Part shown: positions 23,320 through 34,873 of the stretch, one piece after another
Layout: every line of letters begins with the position of its first letter
How positions within the stretch are numbered: position 1 is the first letter of the stretch
Assembly: GCF_024489055.1 (NCBI RefSeq)
Contig: NC_090228.1
Span: 43,707,238 to 43,771,237 of the forward strand
Direction of reading: 5' to 3'
DNA: 64,000 bases
Origin: Chanodichthys erythropterus
Taxonomy: Eukaryota > Chordata > Actinopteri > Cypriniformes > Xenocyprididae
Made by a program: the position numbers and the translations under genes
The notes under the pieces: model-generated
What the model saw: the letters and a program-made list of their open reading frames with translations, nothing else
Databases searched by the model: none
What the model was told of the DNA's origin: nothing

Positions 23320-24643
23320 CAGTATCTCAAAGAAGTATGTACACACTGAAGAAACATACAACTGAAGAAATTTACACTTTGCTACAATGTAAAGTAGTGA
23401 GTGTACATCTTGTATAACAGTGTAAATTTGCTGTCCCCTCAAAATAACTCAACACACAGCCATTAATGTCTAAACCGCTGGCCACAAAAGTGAGTACACC
23501 CCTAAGTGAAAATGTCCAAATTGGGCCCAATTAGCCATTTTCTCTTCCCGGTGTCATGTGACTTGTTAGTGTTACAAGGTCTCAGGTGTGAATGGGGTGT
23601 TAAATATGGTGTTATCGCTCTCACTCTTTCACACTGGTCACTGGAAGTTCAACATGGCACCTCATGGCAAAGAACTCTCTGAGGATCTGAAAAAAAGAAT
23701 TGTTGCTCTACATAAAGATGGCGTAGGCTATAAGAAGATTGCCAAGACCATGATACTGAGCTGCAGCACAGTGGCCAAGACCATACAGCGGTTTAACAGG
23801 ACATATTCCACTCAGAACAGGCCTCGACATGGCCGACCAAAGAAGTTGAGTGCACATGCTCAGCCTCATATCCAGAGGTTGTGTTTGGGAAATAGACGTA
23901 TGATTGCTGCCAGCATTGCTGCAGAGGTTGAAGGGGTGTGGGGTCAGCCTGTCAGTGCTTAGACCGTATGCCGTGCACTGCATCAAATGGGTCTGCATGG
24001 CTGTTGTCCCAGAAGAGAGCCTCTTCTAAAGATGATGCACAAGAAAGCCCTGGGGAGTTACAGTTCATTGAGGGAACCATGAATGAGCAGAGCATGATCC
24101 TCTCCCTTCGGAGACTGGGCCACAGGGTAGTATTCCAACATGATAATGACCCCAAACACAGCTCCAAGACGACCACTGCCTTGCTAAAGAAGCTGAGGGT
24201 AAAGCATGTCTCCAGACATAAACTCCATTGAGCATCTGTGGGGCATCCTCAAATGGAAGGTGAGGAGCGCAAGGTCTCTAACATCCACCAGCTCCATAAT
24301 GTTGTCATGGAGGAGAGGAAGAGGACTCCAGTGGTAACCTGTGAAGTTCTGGTGAACTCCATCCCCAAGAGGGTTAAGGCAGTGTTAAAAAATATTGGTG
24401 ACCACACAGAATATTCTCACTTTGGGCCCAATTTGGATATTTTCACTTAGGGGTGTACTTACTTTTGTGGCCAGCGGTTTAGACATTAATGGCTGTGTGT
24501 TGAGTTATTTTGAGGGGACAGCAAGTTTACACTGTTATACGAGCAGTACACTCACTACTTTTCATAGTAGCAAAGTGTCATTTCTTCAGTGTTGTCACAT
24601 GAAAAGATGTAATAAAATGTGTACTCACTTCTGTGAGATACTG
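23320..24643 (+). mobile_element. Tc1-like transposon between units 1 and 2
   Basis: Long inverted repeats of about 200 bp start CAGTATCTCAAAGAAGT and end CACTTCTGTGAGATACTG. Internally, TGTCTAAACCGCTGGCCACA is matched inverted near 24465. Flanking TA is present on the right; on the left it abuts the CA microsatellite. The element encodes a broken transposase. Confidence 0.88.
23654..24430 (+). pseudogene. Tc1-like transposase, internally deleted
   Basis: The start is MAPHGKELSEDLKKRIVALH, a paired-type helix-turn-helix with KTIQRFNRTYSTQNRPRHGR as the linker. A stop follows GQPVSA near 23959. The segment with the first catalytic Asp is deleted after MHKKA, near 24046. The second (FQHDNDPKHSSK) and third (SIEHLWGILKW, near 24225-24257) acidic motifs remain in different frames. 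Not functional. Confidence 0.85.
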
Positions 24644-24912
24644 TATATTCAATAATATAATATTTATAATAGAATGTCTTGAGTTTTTGTGTGCGGAAAG
24701 ACAAACAGGGTCTGCTAAACAAAGCATGTCCTCCAGGTGGCATTCTGGGTCTAAAATTCCAAAGACCATGAAGGTTGTGACTTTAGATTTAAGTCTTAAT
24801 GCACAGATCTAATATAATGATATGCATCAAATTTTTTCCCTATTATTTACATTCACTTGAGATATAACCAACTGTGTATAAGTGAATACTCATGTTGCGT
24901 GCATTTGATCGT

Positions 24913-26000
24913 TCAAGTGCAGGAGAACTGAATTGGGTGCAGACCTAGCACAACACATTAACATGGTTTTAAGATTTCAGAGAGCAAAGAGTGGAAATAA
25001 ACATATAAGACATTTTAATTAAAACATGTATTAAATTAATTTTAAGGATATGCAGACACACTGTGTTAGTAACCTGATGGATACTGGAAGTCCAGGATGG
25101 CCCAAGAACAAATAAATGTCTACTCATTAAAGTACTCACACTTGGAGAGAAGGGGGTACATAAATCTTGCTGGGAGGGCAATTAGTCAGAGCTGCATTGT
25201 GAAGCAGCGCCTGCTCAATCTCCTCCACAATCTGCTATCTCAAGGGGCTTACTTTAACAGAGGGGAAAATTAGAGGGTTCTGCTCTTGAGAGTACATTAC
25301 AGAGTTTAAATCAGGAGAATCGTGAATGCGAGAGAGACCATCAACTTTGCAGTTCTTTGATCCAGGTGATGGGTAATAAAAAAATCTACTCTAGTGAAAA
25401 AGAGCGCCCAACTAGCTTGAGCCTTTTGGTTGACCACAAAGTTGCAACGATCAGTTAAAACCAAAATCAGATGTCTCACTCTCTCCAACCAGTGATGTCA
25501 TTCCTCAAAGGTGGCTTTCATGCCCAACAGTTCACAGTTGCTGACATCGTATTCGCATTCAGATGTGGATAGAGTTTTTGAGAAAGTATTGCATAGAGAC
25601 CTGTGTCTGAAGCATCCACCTCTACAGCAAAAGGCAAAGCAGGATCTGGAAGATGCAGAGCAGGTGCTGAAGTACAGCATGTCTCAAGTCTGAAAAGGCA
25701 ATTTGATGTAGCCAGATTCCAATTAAGTTGCCTTTATCCTCTCGTCCTTTGAGTAGTGTGGTAAGAGATGGCGCAGAACTGCTGAAGTACTGGATAAATC
25801 TCCTATAAAAGGTTTGTGAACCCCAAAATCTCTGCAGCTCCTTAACAGTGGTGGGACAGGACCATTCTAGTACTGCCTTCACCTTGGAATTATCCATCTC
25901 CTTGTCACATACCCCAGGTAGGACACAGAAGAGGAATGAAACTCAAACTTCTCAGCCTTCATAATCAGTTGATGGTCTATGCTCAGAATTTGGGAAATGA
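24913..26000 (-). pseudogene. Old Ty3/gypsy pol remnant, unit 2
   Basis: The minus strand at 25897-25622 reads CPTTVKELQRFWGSQTFYRR, followed by SSAPSLTTLLKG, the RT-RNase H connection typical of fish gypsy. Further on, ASWALFFTRVDFFITH near 25410 marks the end of RNase H. RT precedes RNase H in conventional order. Stops and shifts make it inactive. Copies lie at 9356-10200, 36712-37260 and 49075-49960. Confidence 0.8.
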
Positions 26001-26578
26001 CACATTAGGTGAATATGAGCTGCATTATTCATCGGATTTAAATGGTGGCTACAAAGAAATCTCTCATTTGTCATGGCTTGACTTGAAAATCAAAGACAAT
26101 TTGTCAGTTGTCATACAAGTCATGCTGCAGGACTGTGAGTCAAATGTGACTGCCAGAATTTCATCAGAGGTCAAATTTGATTGCATTGATCATTAATCGG
26201 CTGTTGGCGAAAGTCAAAGTAACGATAAAAACTAACGATTCAAAGATGTTATGCTAGGATCAGAAGAATTTTAGGATTTGCAAAATTTGTCACAGATGGT
26301 GAAATTATGGTTAAAAATTGACATTTATCAATTTAAAATAAGGTCAATTCAGCTGTTAACAGTTCTACAAAAGACAGCAATGTAGTTGTTCAGTTTATTG
26401 TTGATTAAGTTCAGATACCAGTGTTGATGTTGTAAGATATGACCCAGATATAAAGCAGCTCTAGAGAATACAACAGTGCCATTATCCAGTTTATGTGAAC
26501 CTCAAGATTTACAAGTTTTACTGGTGTTATTACATTAGGTGTTTCTTGTCTGTAAAACTCATTCCACCTTAGTCACAT

Positions 26579-27750
26579 TTAAAAGTTCTCCTTCGAGTGA
26601 ATCCTTATGTGGAATTCAAGATGTGTTTTTTGAGTGAAACTCTTTCCACACTTTGTGCAGGTGTAAGGCTTCTCTCCAGTGTGAAGTCTCATGTGGAGCT
26701 TAAGGTTTCCATGACGATCGAAACTCTTTCCACACTGAAAGCATGTGTAAGGCTTCTCTCCAGTGTGAATGCTCATGTGAATTTGAAGAGTTCCATGTTG
26801 AGCAAAACTCTCTCCACACTGTTGGCATGTGTAAGGCTGTTCTCCATTGTGAATTCTCATGTGCCTGTTCAGGCTTCCTTTTTGAGTGAAACTTATTCCA
26901 CACTGTTGGCAAGTGAAATGGCTCTCTCCAGTGTGAACATTCATGTGCCTCTTAAGGCCCGTTTTTTGAGTGAAACTCTTTCCACACTGTTGACAAGTGA
27001 AAGCTCTCACTCCAATGTGAACTTTCATGTGCCTGTTAAGGCTAGATTTTCGACGGAAACTCTTTCCACACCGTTGGCAAGTTATAAAGCTCTCTCCAGT
27101 GTGAATACTCATGTGCATTTTAAGGCTTGATTTATGCCTGAAACTCTTTCCACACTGTTGACAAGTGAAAGAGCTCTTGCCAATGTGAACGTTCATGTGC
27201 CTCTTAAGGCTTGATTTATGACTGACACACTTTCCACACTGTTGGCAAGTGAACAGGTTCTCTCCAGTGTGAACTTTCATGTGGTAATTAAGGTGTCCTT
27301 TTCTGAGGAAACATTTTTCACAGTGTTGGCAGGTGTAAGGCTTATCATTAGTGTGAATTCTCATGTGCACTATAAGGTTTCCATGATTATTAAAACTCCT
27401 TTCACACTGAGGGCATGTGTAAGGCTTCTCTCCAGTGTGAACTCTCATATGAACTTTAAGGCTTCCATCTTGATTGAAACTCTTTCCACATTGAGGGGAT
27501 CTGCTAGGCTTCTCTTCAGTGTGAATTCTCATGTGGACTTTAAGGTTTCCTTTTTGACTGAAAGTTTTTCCACAATGAATGCAAGTGAAATAACTTCTAT
27601 TTCCTGACTTTCGAGCTTTTTTTTGTGTGGAAGTCTTTTCAGTCTGTGAGCATTTAAAAGATTTTTCTCCAGGTATTAAATCATGAAGATTCTCATATTG
27701 ATCTTCCTCTGCATTGAGTAATTCCCTCTCCTCTTTCAGCGCCATTAGAT
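26579..27750 (-). CDS. FINZ-ZNF gene 2, zinc-finger exon
   Basis: The exon opens at 27750 after CTTAG and joins the FINZ exon at 33671 in phase 1, giving a predicted 447-aa protein with no stop. After a linker (KEERELLNAEEDQYENLHD, GEKSFKCSQTEKTSTQKKA) come twelve finger modules of 28 residues. Eleven have complete C2H2 ligands. Finger 2 lacks its first Cys (SRSPQCGKSFNQDGSLKVH). Linkers vary from canonical TGEKP to IGKSS, TGENL and IGVRA in the middle block. It is probably a nuclear DNA-binding repressor of transposons, by family. It is the most complete gene of the array. The start is set by the shared FINZ ATG, not the internal Met at 27745. Confidence 0.92.
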
Positions 27751-27859
27751 CTAAGATGAAAAAACAACAAAAAAATTAAACCCAGTTTAGTCACAAAAGG
27801 CAACCAACAACAAAAAATTTAAATATGTAATGCAACAACATATATGCCCGATCCTATAC

Positions 27860-28035
27860 TAGGGATGTCCAAACTGTCTCCTGGAGGGTCTATGTCCTAC
27901 TTGAACCAATACACCTACCGGAAGGTTCAGAAGTTGCCTTAAGACATTTATTAGCTGGTTCAGGTGTGTTTAATTGAGGATGGAGCTAAACTTTGCAAGA
28001 TGATAGCCTTCCAGAAGCAGGATTTCACATCTCTG
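27860..28035. mobile_element. hAT-type MITE A, unit 2 copy
   Basis: This is a 176-bp element, TAGGGATGTCCAAACTGTCT ... CACATCTCTG, flanked by exact 8-bp copies of TCCTATAC (27852-27859, 28036-28043). The unit 4 copy has the same length and the same target, so insertion predates duplication of these units. Confidence 0.85.
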
Positions 28036-28091
28036 TCCTATACCTACTATGCTATTAAGAGTTGTTACATGTAATCTAAGAATGTCTTTCC

Positions 28092-28276
28092 CAGGGGTTC
28101 TCAACTCTGGCCCGCAAGATCCAATTCTCTGCAGAGTTTGCCTCCAACCCTAATCAAACACATGCTAGTCAAGGTCTTTAGGAGTACTAGAAAGATATAG
28201 GCAAGTGAGTTTGATCAATGTTGGAGCTAATCTCTGCAGGAATGGGGACCTTGATGGCCAGAGTTGAGAACCACTG
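28092..28276. mobile_element. hAT-type MITE B, unit 2 copy
   Basis: Inverted ends are CAGGGGTTCTCAACTCTGG and CCAGAGTTGAGAACCACTG. There is no coding content. Paralogues are at 41814-43718 (split by another element) and 53264-53436. Confidence 0.8.
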
Positions 28277-28537
28277 TTCTTCACAATACTGCTAACTCTG
28301 AACTTTTTATTGGACATGTACCAAATACCTTCAAGCTGGCAGTTAAACCCATCATTAAAAGACCCAAGAGATATAGTTAATAATAGACTGATCTAAAAAT
28401 ATAATTTGTGTCTCCTGGGGAATAAAACAACAGATTTAGAGGAAAAAAGAAAAGGGGACACACTACCTCTTCCCCTATCCAGGCCAAAAGTAAATCACAT
28501 GGATTTTTCTGGGATGATTAATTATGTTTGTTTTACA

Positions 28538-30332
28538 GGGTTAGTTCACCCAAAAATAAATTCTCACCCTCAAGTTGTTCCACACCCATTAGACTTCTCT
28601 TATTTTCTTTGGTGTCATTGTTGTATGCTGTTTATGTTCAGCACTCCCAGGTTCTATGCCAGCTCAGTATTGGCCGAGGTGTGTGTGTGTGATGCTGACG
28701 CAGGAGCTGGCGTTCTGACAAAGAACCTGAACGCACTGAATATAAACAGTACGACAATGACACAGAAGAGAAGATATTGCTGAATAAAACTATTTTTGTT
28801 TAGTTTTAGCATACAACAAGTATACTCGTTGCTTCATAAAATTAAGGTTGAACCACTGCAGTCATGTTGACTTTAACAATGTCTTTAGTACCTTTCTGCA
28901 ACTTGAAAGTTGTGGTTAAATTGTTGCATGTGGATAAAATCATATACCCTATTCTCTGCATTGACTATGTAACAGAACAACTGATAACGAATAGACCTAG
29001 CAGCAATAAGACTGTATTTGGCTGGCAGTGATCGGAAAACGGACAGTGATCGGAGAGGCTACAATTTCACCATCCTAGTGAAATCTCGCTCTGAAGCTTC
29101 CTGAAGCAGTGTTTTGAAATCAGCCATCACTATATAAGTTGTTATTCTGTTTTTTTTTTTGGCGCACCAAAATATTCTTGTCGCTTTATAATATTAATAT
29201 TGAATCACTGTACTCACATGAACTGATTTAAATGTTTTTAGTACATTAAAGGTACCCTAGAATCAAAAATGTAATTTACCTTGGCATACTTGAATAACAA
29301 GAGTTCAGTACATGGAAAAGACATACATTGAGTTTCAAACTCCATTGATTCCTCCTTCTTATGTAAATCTCATTTGTTTAAAACACCTCCGAAAAACAGG
29401 TTTATCTCAACATAACACTGACTGTTACGCAACAGTCGGGATCATTAATATGTACGCCCCCAATATTTGCATATGCCAGCTTATGTTCAAGGCATTACAC
29501 AAGGGCAGCCAGTATTAATGTCTGGATCTGTGCACAGCTGAATCATCAGACTAGGTAAGCAAGCAAGGACAGCGAAAAATGGCAGATAGCAATAATAACT
29601 GACATGATCCATGATTACATTATATTTTTAGTGATATTTGTGAATTTTCTTTCTAAATGTTTCGTTAGCAAGTTGCTAATTTACTTTTAAATGTGGTTAA
29701 AGTTACCTTCGTTTCTTACTGTATTCACAGAGACAAGAGAGCCGTCACTATTTTCATTTTTAAACACTTGCAGTCTGTATAATGCAAAAACACAACTTCA
29801 TTCTTTATAAATCTCTCCAACAGTGTGTAATGTTAGCCCGTTAACCACGGAGCATTATCAAACTTGTTCAGAATCAAATGTAAACATCCAAATAAATACT
29901 ATACTTACATGATTTGATCCGCTGCATGACAAACACTTTGTAAAGATCCATTTTGAGGGTTATATTAGCTGTGTGAACTTTGTTTATGCAATGTATTAGA
30001 GTCGCGAGCTTGGGGGGCGGGGAGCGCGTGATTTAAAGGGGCCGCAGCCTGAATCAATGCATAGTTAATGATGCCCCAAAATAGGCAGTCAAAAAAATTA
30101 ATTTAAAAAAAATCTATGGGGTATTTTGAGCTGAAACTTCACAGACACATTCAGGGGACACCTTAGACTTATATTACATCTTGTAAAAACTGGTTCTAGG
30201 GCACCTTTAATGGATCTTGAGAGAGGAAATGTCATTGCTGGCTATGGAGGCCTCACTGAGATTTCAACAAAACGGCATGACGGTGAGTAATAAATGACAT
30301 TATTTTCATTTTTTGGTGAACTAACCCTTTAA
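28538..30332. mobile_element. Foldback MITE, copy 3, hosting a TTAA insertion
   Basis: The left end GGGTTAGTTCACCCAAAAAT and right end TTTTTTGGTGAACTAACCCT are inverted repeats. Removing the 957-bp insertion at 29250-30206 restores continuity with the unit 1 copy (13816-14420). A GT-rich tract lies near 28680. No transposase is seen. Confidence 0.75.
29250..30206. mobile_element. TTAA-inserting element, family 1 (957 bp)
   Basis: The ends are AGGTACCCTAGAA and TTCTAGGGCACCT (12 of 13 inverted matches), bounded by TTAA at 29246-29249 and 30207-30210. The paralogous empty site in unit 1 (GTACATTAATGGATC, 14247-14261) has one TTAA, which proves the boundaries. The TTAA target suggests mobilisation by a piggyBac-type enzyme. 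No transposase is encoded. The insertion is younger than the unit 1/2 duplication. Confidence 0.93.
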
Positions 30333-30539
30333 GAAAACATGCAGTGTTGGGGGGCCTCCAGGAATATGGTTGGGAACCTCTGCTTATAAAAGCAAATTTT
30401 TTTTATTTTATTTTATAAACATTGCAACTTCAACAAACCAGGGTAATAAAGTGGATATATACAAAATATAAGACACATTAAATATTTAAAACATTTATTT
30501 TATACATATAAACTTAATAGAATATTTATTTAGGAACAT

Positions 30540-32202
30540 TTTTTCTTTTTTACGTGTCACAATTCAATTCCAGTAACTTAGGTAACTGCTTCATGGTACT
30601 TGATAAAACAGTTGTGATAAGCATTGAGGCACAGGTGGATCTTACAGACCCTGCAGAAAACATTTGACCTCAATATTGTCCCCTTCCTGCTGCAGTTCTT
30701 GCAGTTGGTGTAGACGGAAGCATGTCAGAGACATGTCAAACCGCTCAGAAGCATCTGGGGTGTGGCTGCGGTGTCCCAGGACAGGCTTGGGGACATCATC
30801 AGAGGTGCTGGGAGACCCTTGCTGTCCCATCTGTACATGATCCAGGTATTCGTGAGACTGACATCTATTGCATATGCAAACATCTGCATGTACCACCTCT
30901 TGGATTTCATAGGGATGCGGTAGAGGTGGACCAGCATGTCACTCTTGTCAGTGCCCCCCATGTTGGCATTGTAGCTCTTGATGACAGCAGGGCAGCTTAC
31001 CTGTTCCTTCCTCTGGTGTCACTGCAGTAATGGTAGACTGAGGATATGAGCTCCACCCCTAAATCTGACAGCAGAGTGACGACCTTGTTGTTGGCCAGGA
31101 TCCCATCATCACTAGTGACACAGTCATGCATACCATGAGGGACAGCCTTTTTCTCCATATCCTTGATGGATTTCAATGGAGGCTTGCCTATTCTGTTGTC
31201 CCTGGCTGTCCCCGTGTACCAGCAGTTCTTGTCTTTGAGGTAACACACTATCTCCAGGCTGGAGAAGAAGTTGTCTGCAAAGTTGGCGGTGGTGGTGGAT
31301 GAGGACATGGTGCTGGCCAGGATGGAGACCCATGGTGATACCTATGGCTTGTTGTTCAGACTTCATGGGGACACCATGGGCCTCCAGCATAGTTTTGCCC
31401 ATGTATAGCACCAGGTCATGAATAAAGCCATCATCAGAAGACCTGGCAAACAGCTTAAATCCCCATTTGTCTGGGCTTGTTCTTGATATATTGCCTCAGG
31501 TTACCATAACCTCATCCACAGACTGCTTGGGGGTCTGTGGCTCACTCCTAAAGGCAGTAACCAGGTGGCTGAACAGTGGCTTTGAAGACTTTGAAGAATC
31601 TGTCAGTGGTGCCAGGGATCTGGGTGTTGTCAGTAAAGTAGACAAGCCTTCTCATCAGCCTGAACCTCTTAGATGACATGAGGTTTGCAACTTGAGGGAC
31701 CCTGGTCTCCATTGCCCAGTAGTCATCAATGGAGGGAAGCTCAGAAATCCCATGTAGAGCAGGATAGCCACAAAGGTCACCATCTCATCTTCAGTGGTGT
31801 TGACATTCTTCTGGGTCACATACATGTTGGATTAGTATGTTATATGCTTCACATGGGGGCTGAAGTACCTGAAGTAATCATATGAAGTGTCAATTAAGTC
31901 AGGGGGAAAGTGCTGGTATTGGGCAGGTCTTGGTTGTCCAGGTCAACCTTCCCCTTCTTGGTGGGCCCCTTGGCATAGTGGTAGTCATCGTCGCCTTCGT
32001 CGTCCTCAAGCTCCACTGCAGACTGCATACACTTCCTCTTGGCAGAGGGGTCCATGTCACTCGGGCATGGAGTGTCCAGATTGTAGGTAGGTGGGATGAA
32101 GTCAGGGTTAGCCACATCATCGTCGTCTTTGTCGGCGCCCTCATTGGCTGGCACAACAACAATCGGCCTCTTTCCATAGAAGAGCAGAGTAGACAGCTGC
32201 AA
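30540..32202 (-). pseudogene. piggyBac-type transposase relic, copy 2 (unit 2 intron)
   Basis: It is paralogous to 16540-18257 and in the same intronic position. Visible are DMDPSAKRKCMQSAVE near 32050, SVDEVMV near 31515 followed at once by a stop, FADNFFSSLEIVCYLKDKN near 31270, and MGGTDKSDMLVHLYRIPMKS near 30950. The deletion between DDGILA and NNKVVTLL is not shared with copy 1, so decay continued independently after duplication. Clearly inactive. Confidence 0.87.
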
Positions 32203-32891
32203 AAGAAAAGTGATTATGTTTTTGAGTCAATTTCCAGCCCAGTTTGAGTTATTTGTGAAGAAAAACAGTAACAATGAAGTGCAGATCTACTAAAAACAAA
32301 GAATATTGACATATGTATTGTAAATATATAATAAGAAGTGAAAAATAGTACTAAGAACTGGTTGTTAACACTTATATTAGCAGTAATAAGACACACCAAT
32401 ATATGCCACAATAATATAAACTGGGTTAGTAGTAATAATTCTAATAATAATAAAAACAGTTATAAGTTTTGTTGTAAACATCTTTTTAATATTTATGGGT
32501 TGATCATTTTAATAAATGGTTTCCCTCTGGATCAATGTATAATGTTATACAAACCTGTGGTAACATCCACTGTAATCATGAGAACTATTGTCCTACATTA
32601 TAATGCATTAAGTGAAAAATAGTACTATAAGTACTAGTTGTACCTCTCATTTTATCAGTAATGAGGCTCACAGTAAAAATAAACATCAATATATGCAATT
32701 TAAGTATATTAAATACTGTTATTAGGTCATAAAACTGACCAAACTTACACATATTTCACTGTTTATAGCTTGATCATTTCAATAAATGGTTCAAGTTTCC
32801 CACTGGATCACTGAAAAATGTTATACAAACCTGTGGTAACACTATTAAATACAATTGTCCTGTAATAATGCATTATTTGTATATATGTATG

Positions 32892-32979
<88 letters not shown>

Positions 32980-33670
32980 ATCTTAGTATGGCTCAATAAA
33001 TGCATCGGGTGTAGGTCTAAGAAAATGGATGTGCTGTCATTTGCGCTAGTTTTACCTGAACACGGCGCATGATTAAATATGATCATGCAATTTTTCATGT
33101 TCACTAATTCTAGAAATCCTACGCAAACAACATCTATCTCAACATTTAACACAACTATTCAACCATATAATGTCTGAGTTTCATAATCTTACCATTGTTC
33201 ATTTCGATGTTATTTCAGTATTTGTGGGAGTAGGTAGGCATGTAGATCCGTACTTCACAAATTCTGGAATGACGCTGAAGTTTGAAATGCCCCGGGCAAC
33301 TCCGGATATCCGTTGATTGGCTGAGAGCGAGCTCACAGAGAGGCATGTCAACACGGTTGTGAATGTTCGATTAAGTTAGCAAATATGGTTCTTCGCCCGA
33401 TAAACGGTTAGGAGGAAAGTGCGCAACACATATTTACATATTCATCTAAACGCTGCTCTTAGCAGTGTGGACGGCATCAGATGTTCAATAACAGTATATT
33501 GCTACTTCAAGAAGAACACTGGTTTTGTTTGACATGTTGAGATCACATGACTAAAAAAAGTCTTTAATCAGGACACTCATATGACATTCTTCAAAAATAT
33601 CATACATTTCTGTAGAGCTGGACAATTTAAGGATCAAATGACTGAGTTCAGATGTGAGAATGAAACCAAC
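32203..33670. other. Intron sequence with long (TA)n microsatellite
   Basis: This is AT-rich and collinear in part with 18258-20524. A (TA)n run of roughly 80 bp lies at 32894-32972. It creates a meaningless minus-strand open frame of alternating Ile-Tyr. The candidate piggyBac end repeat is near 33376-33412. Confidence 0.6.
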
Positions 33671-33874
33671 CTGTTTGTTCCTCAGTATCTTCTTGTTTCA
33701 AACTGAATACTTCTTCAATCCTTATGCCTTCATTCTCCTCTTTAACAAATGCCATCTGGGTTTGTTCATCAGTATCTTCATAACTCACTCTGAATGTTTC
33801 TTCAACCTTCATGTCTTCACTCTCCTCTTTAATGAACGCCATCTTGGTTCTCGGTCGCTTCACCAGGAGTTTTT
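33671..33874 (-). CDS. FINZ-ZNF gene 2, FINZ coding exon (doubled FINZ peptide)
   Basis: The start codon is 33840-33842, the donor GTTGG begins at 33670, and the acceptor AACAG is at 33875. It encodes 57 codons plus one base. Two FINZ copies are present: MAFIKEESEDMKVEETF...EDTDEQTQ and MAFVKEENEGIRIEEVF...EDTEEQT. It differs from gene 1 by a single residue in the first copy (D for E in EDTDEQ). An upstream Met in the same open frame lies in the intron and is not the start. It splices to 27750. Confidence 0.88.
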
Positions 33875-34533
33875 CTGTTTTTAAACAATTAGTCATGTTT
33901 AGGATGAGAATAATCAACAGAAAGAAAAATAAATCTCTAGGTGCATCTCAACCAGTTCTTACACTGTAGTAAAAAAAAAAAAAAAAAAGCTTTTCTTAGT
34001 ATTTTTTGGCTTGTTCCCAGTCCAAATAGCTATACATTTTTAAATCTATATGCTTTTACTAGATAAGTAAAATGACACAAATTACTGTAGGGTAAGAAAG
34101 GTTTTCTAGAAAACATGAAAATTGTTAATTTTACTTGATTTAAGAAATTTTAGATATTGACTGAAAACGTTTTGGCAGTGTAGTTCAGAAGTAAAAAAAA
34201 AAAAAGTATTGAAAGTTCAAATTTCAGCATTTATGACTTATATTTGTTATTTAACGATTTATAGATCACATTTAATCGATTCATGAAAACATTTGTGATT
34301 TGTTCCGAAAAGTTTGTGTTTACGATAAAATGATTCATGATACATGGAGAGAAACGAGACGCATCTTTTCTGTCACTCATGTGCAGAGATGTTCTACTCA
34401 AAATAATGTTTAAGTAAAGCATTACAGCGTGACATTCAAAAATATTTAATTTATTTTACACCACTTGTAAAACTATAAAACAGACTGAATGCTTTGTATT
34501 GATTTAAACACTGAAACTGCTTAAAACACAAAC

Positions 34534-34625
34534 CTTTCCTTTGCCGAATCAGATACAGGAATGCGTCGCAGCCTTATGACATCACACCACCAGATCAAAA
34601 TAAAAGTCCTGTATAGTTCATAAAA
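34534..34625 (-). promoter_or_regulatory. Conserved promoter / 5'UTR exon, gene 2
   Basis: The minus strand reads CAGGACTTTTATTTTGATC, GATGTCATAAGGCTGCG and GATTCGGCAAAGGAAAG, then the GTTTGTG donor at 34533. It has the same arrangement as gene 1, with one changed base in the core (GATCTGG for GGTCTGG). Confidence 0.58.
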
Positions 34626-34827
34626 AAAATTAATTCGATCTCAGAGGTATCCAGCTGTGAAATGTAAATATATTTGTTGCACAGTAATGTACTGAAAATA
34701 ACCACCAATAAAGGAGACATATGTGAAATTCTGTCTAAAAGGCAAAACAGTCATGATTGAGTGCAGAAACCAATTATTCCAGTGGTTTGTTGGTATGTTT
34801 TTTAATAATAATTCTTTTACAAATGTT

Positions 34828-34873
<46 letters not shown>

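Noticed and set aside
26579..27750. Regular 84-bp periodicity that might look like a CRISPR array
   Set aside because: The period is the 28-residue zinc-finger module, with no short spacers of unique sequence, in a vertebrate genome.
32808..33152. 114-aa minus-strand frame with a long Ile-Tyr run
   Set aside because: Translation of a (TA)n microsatellite.
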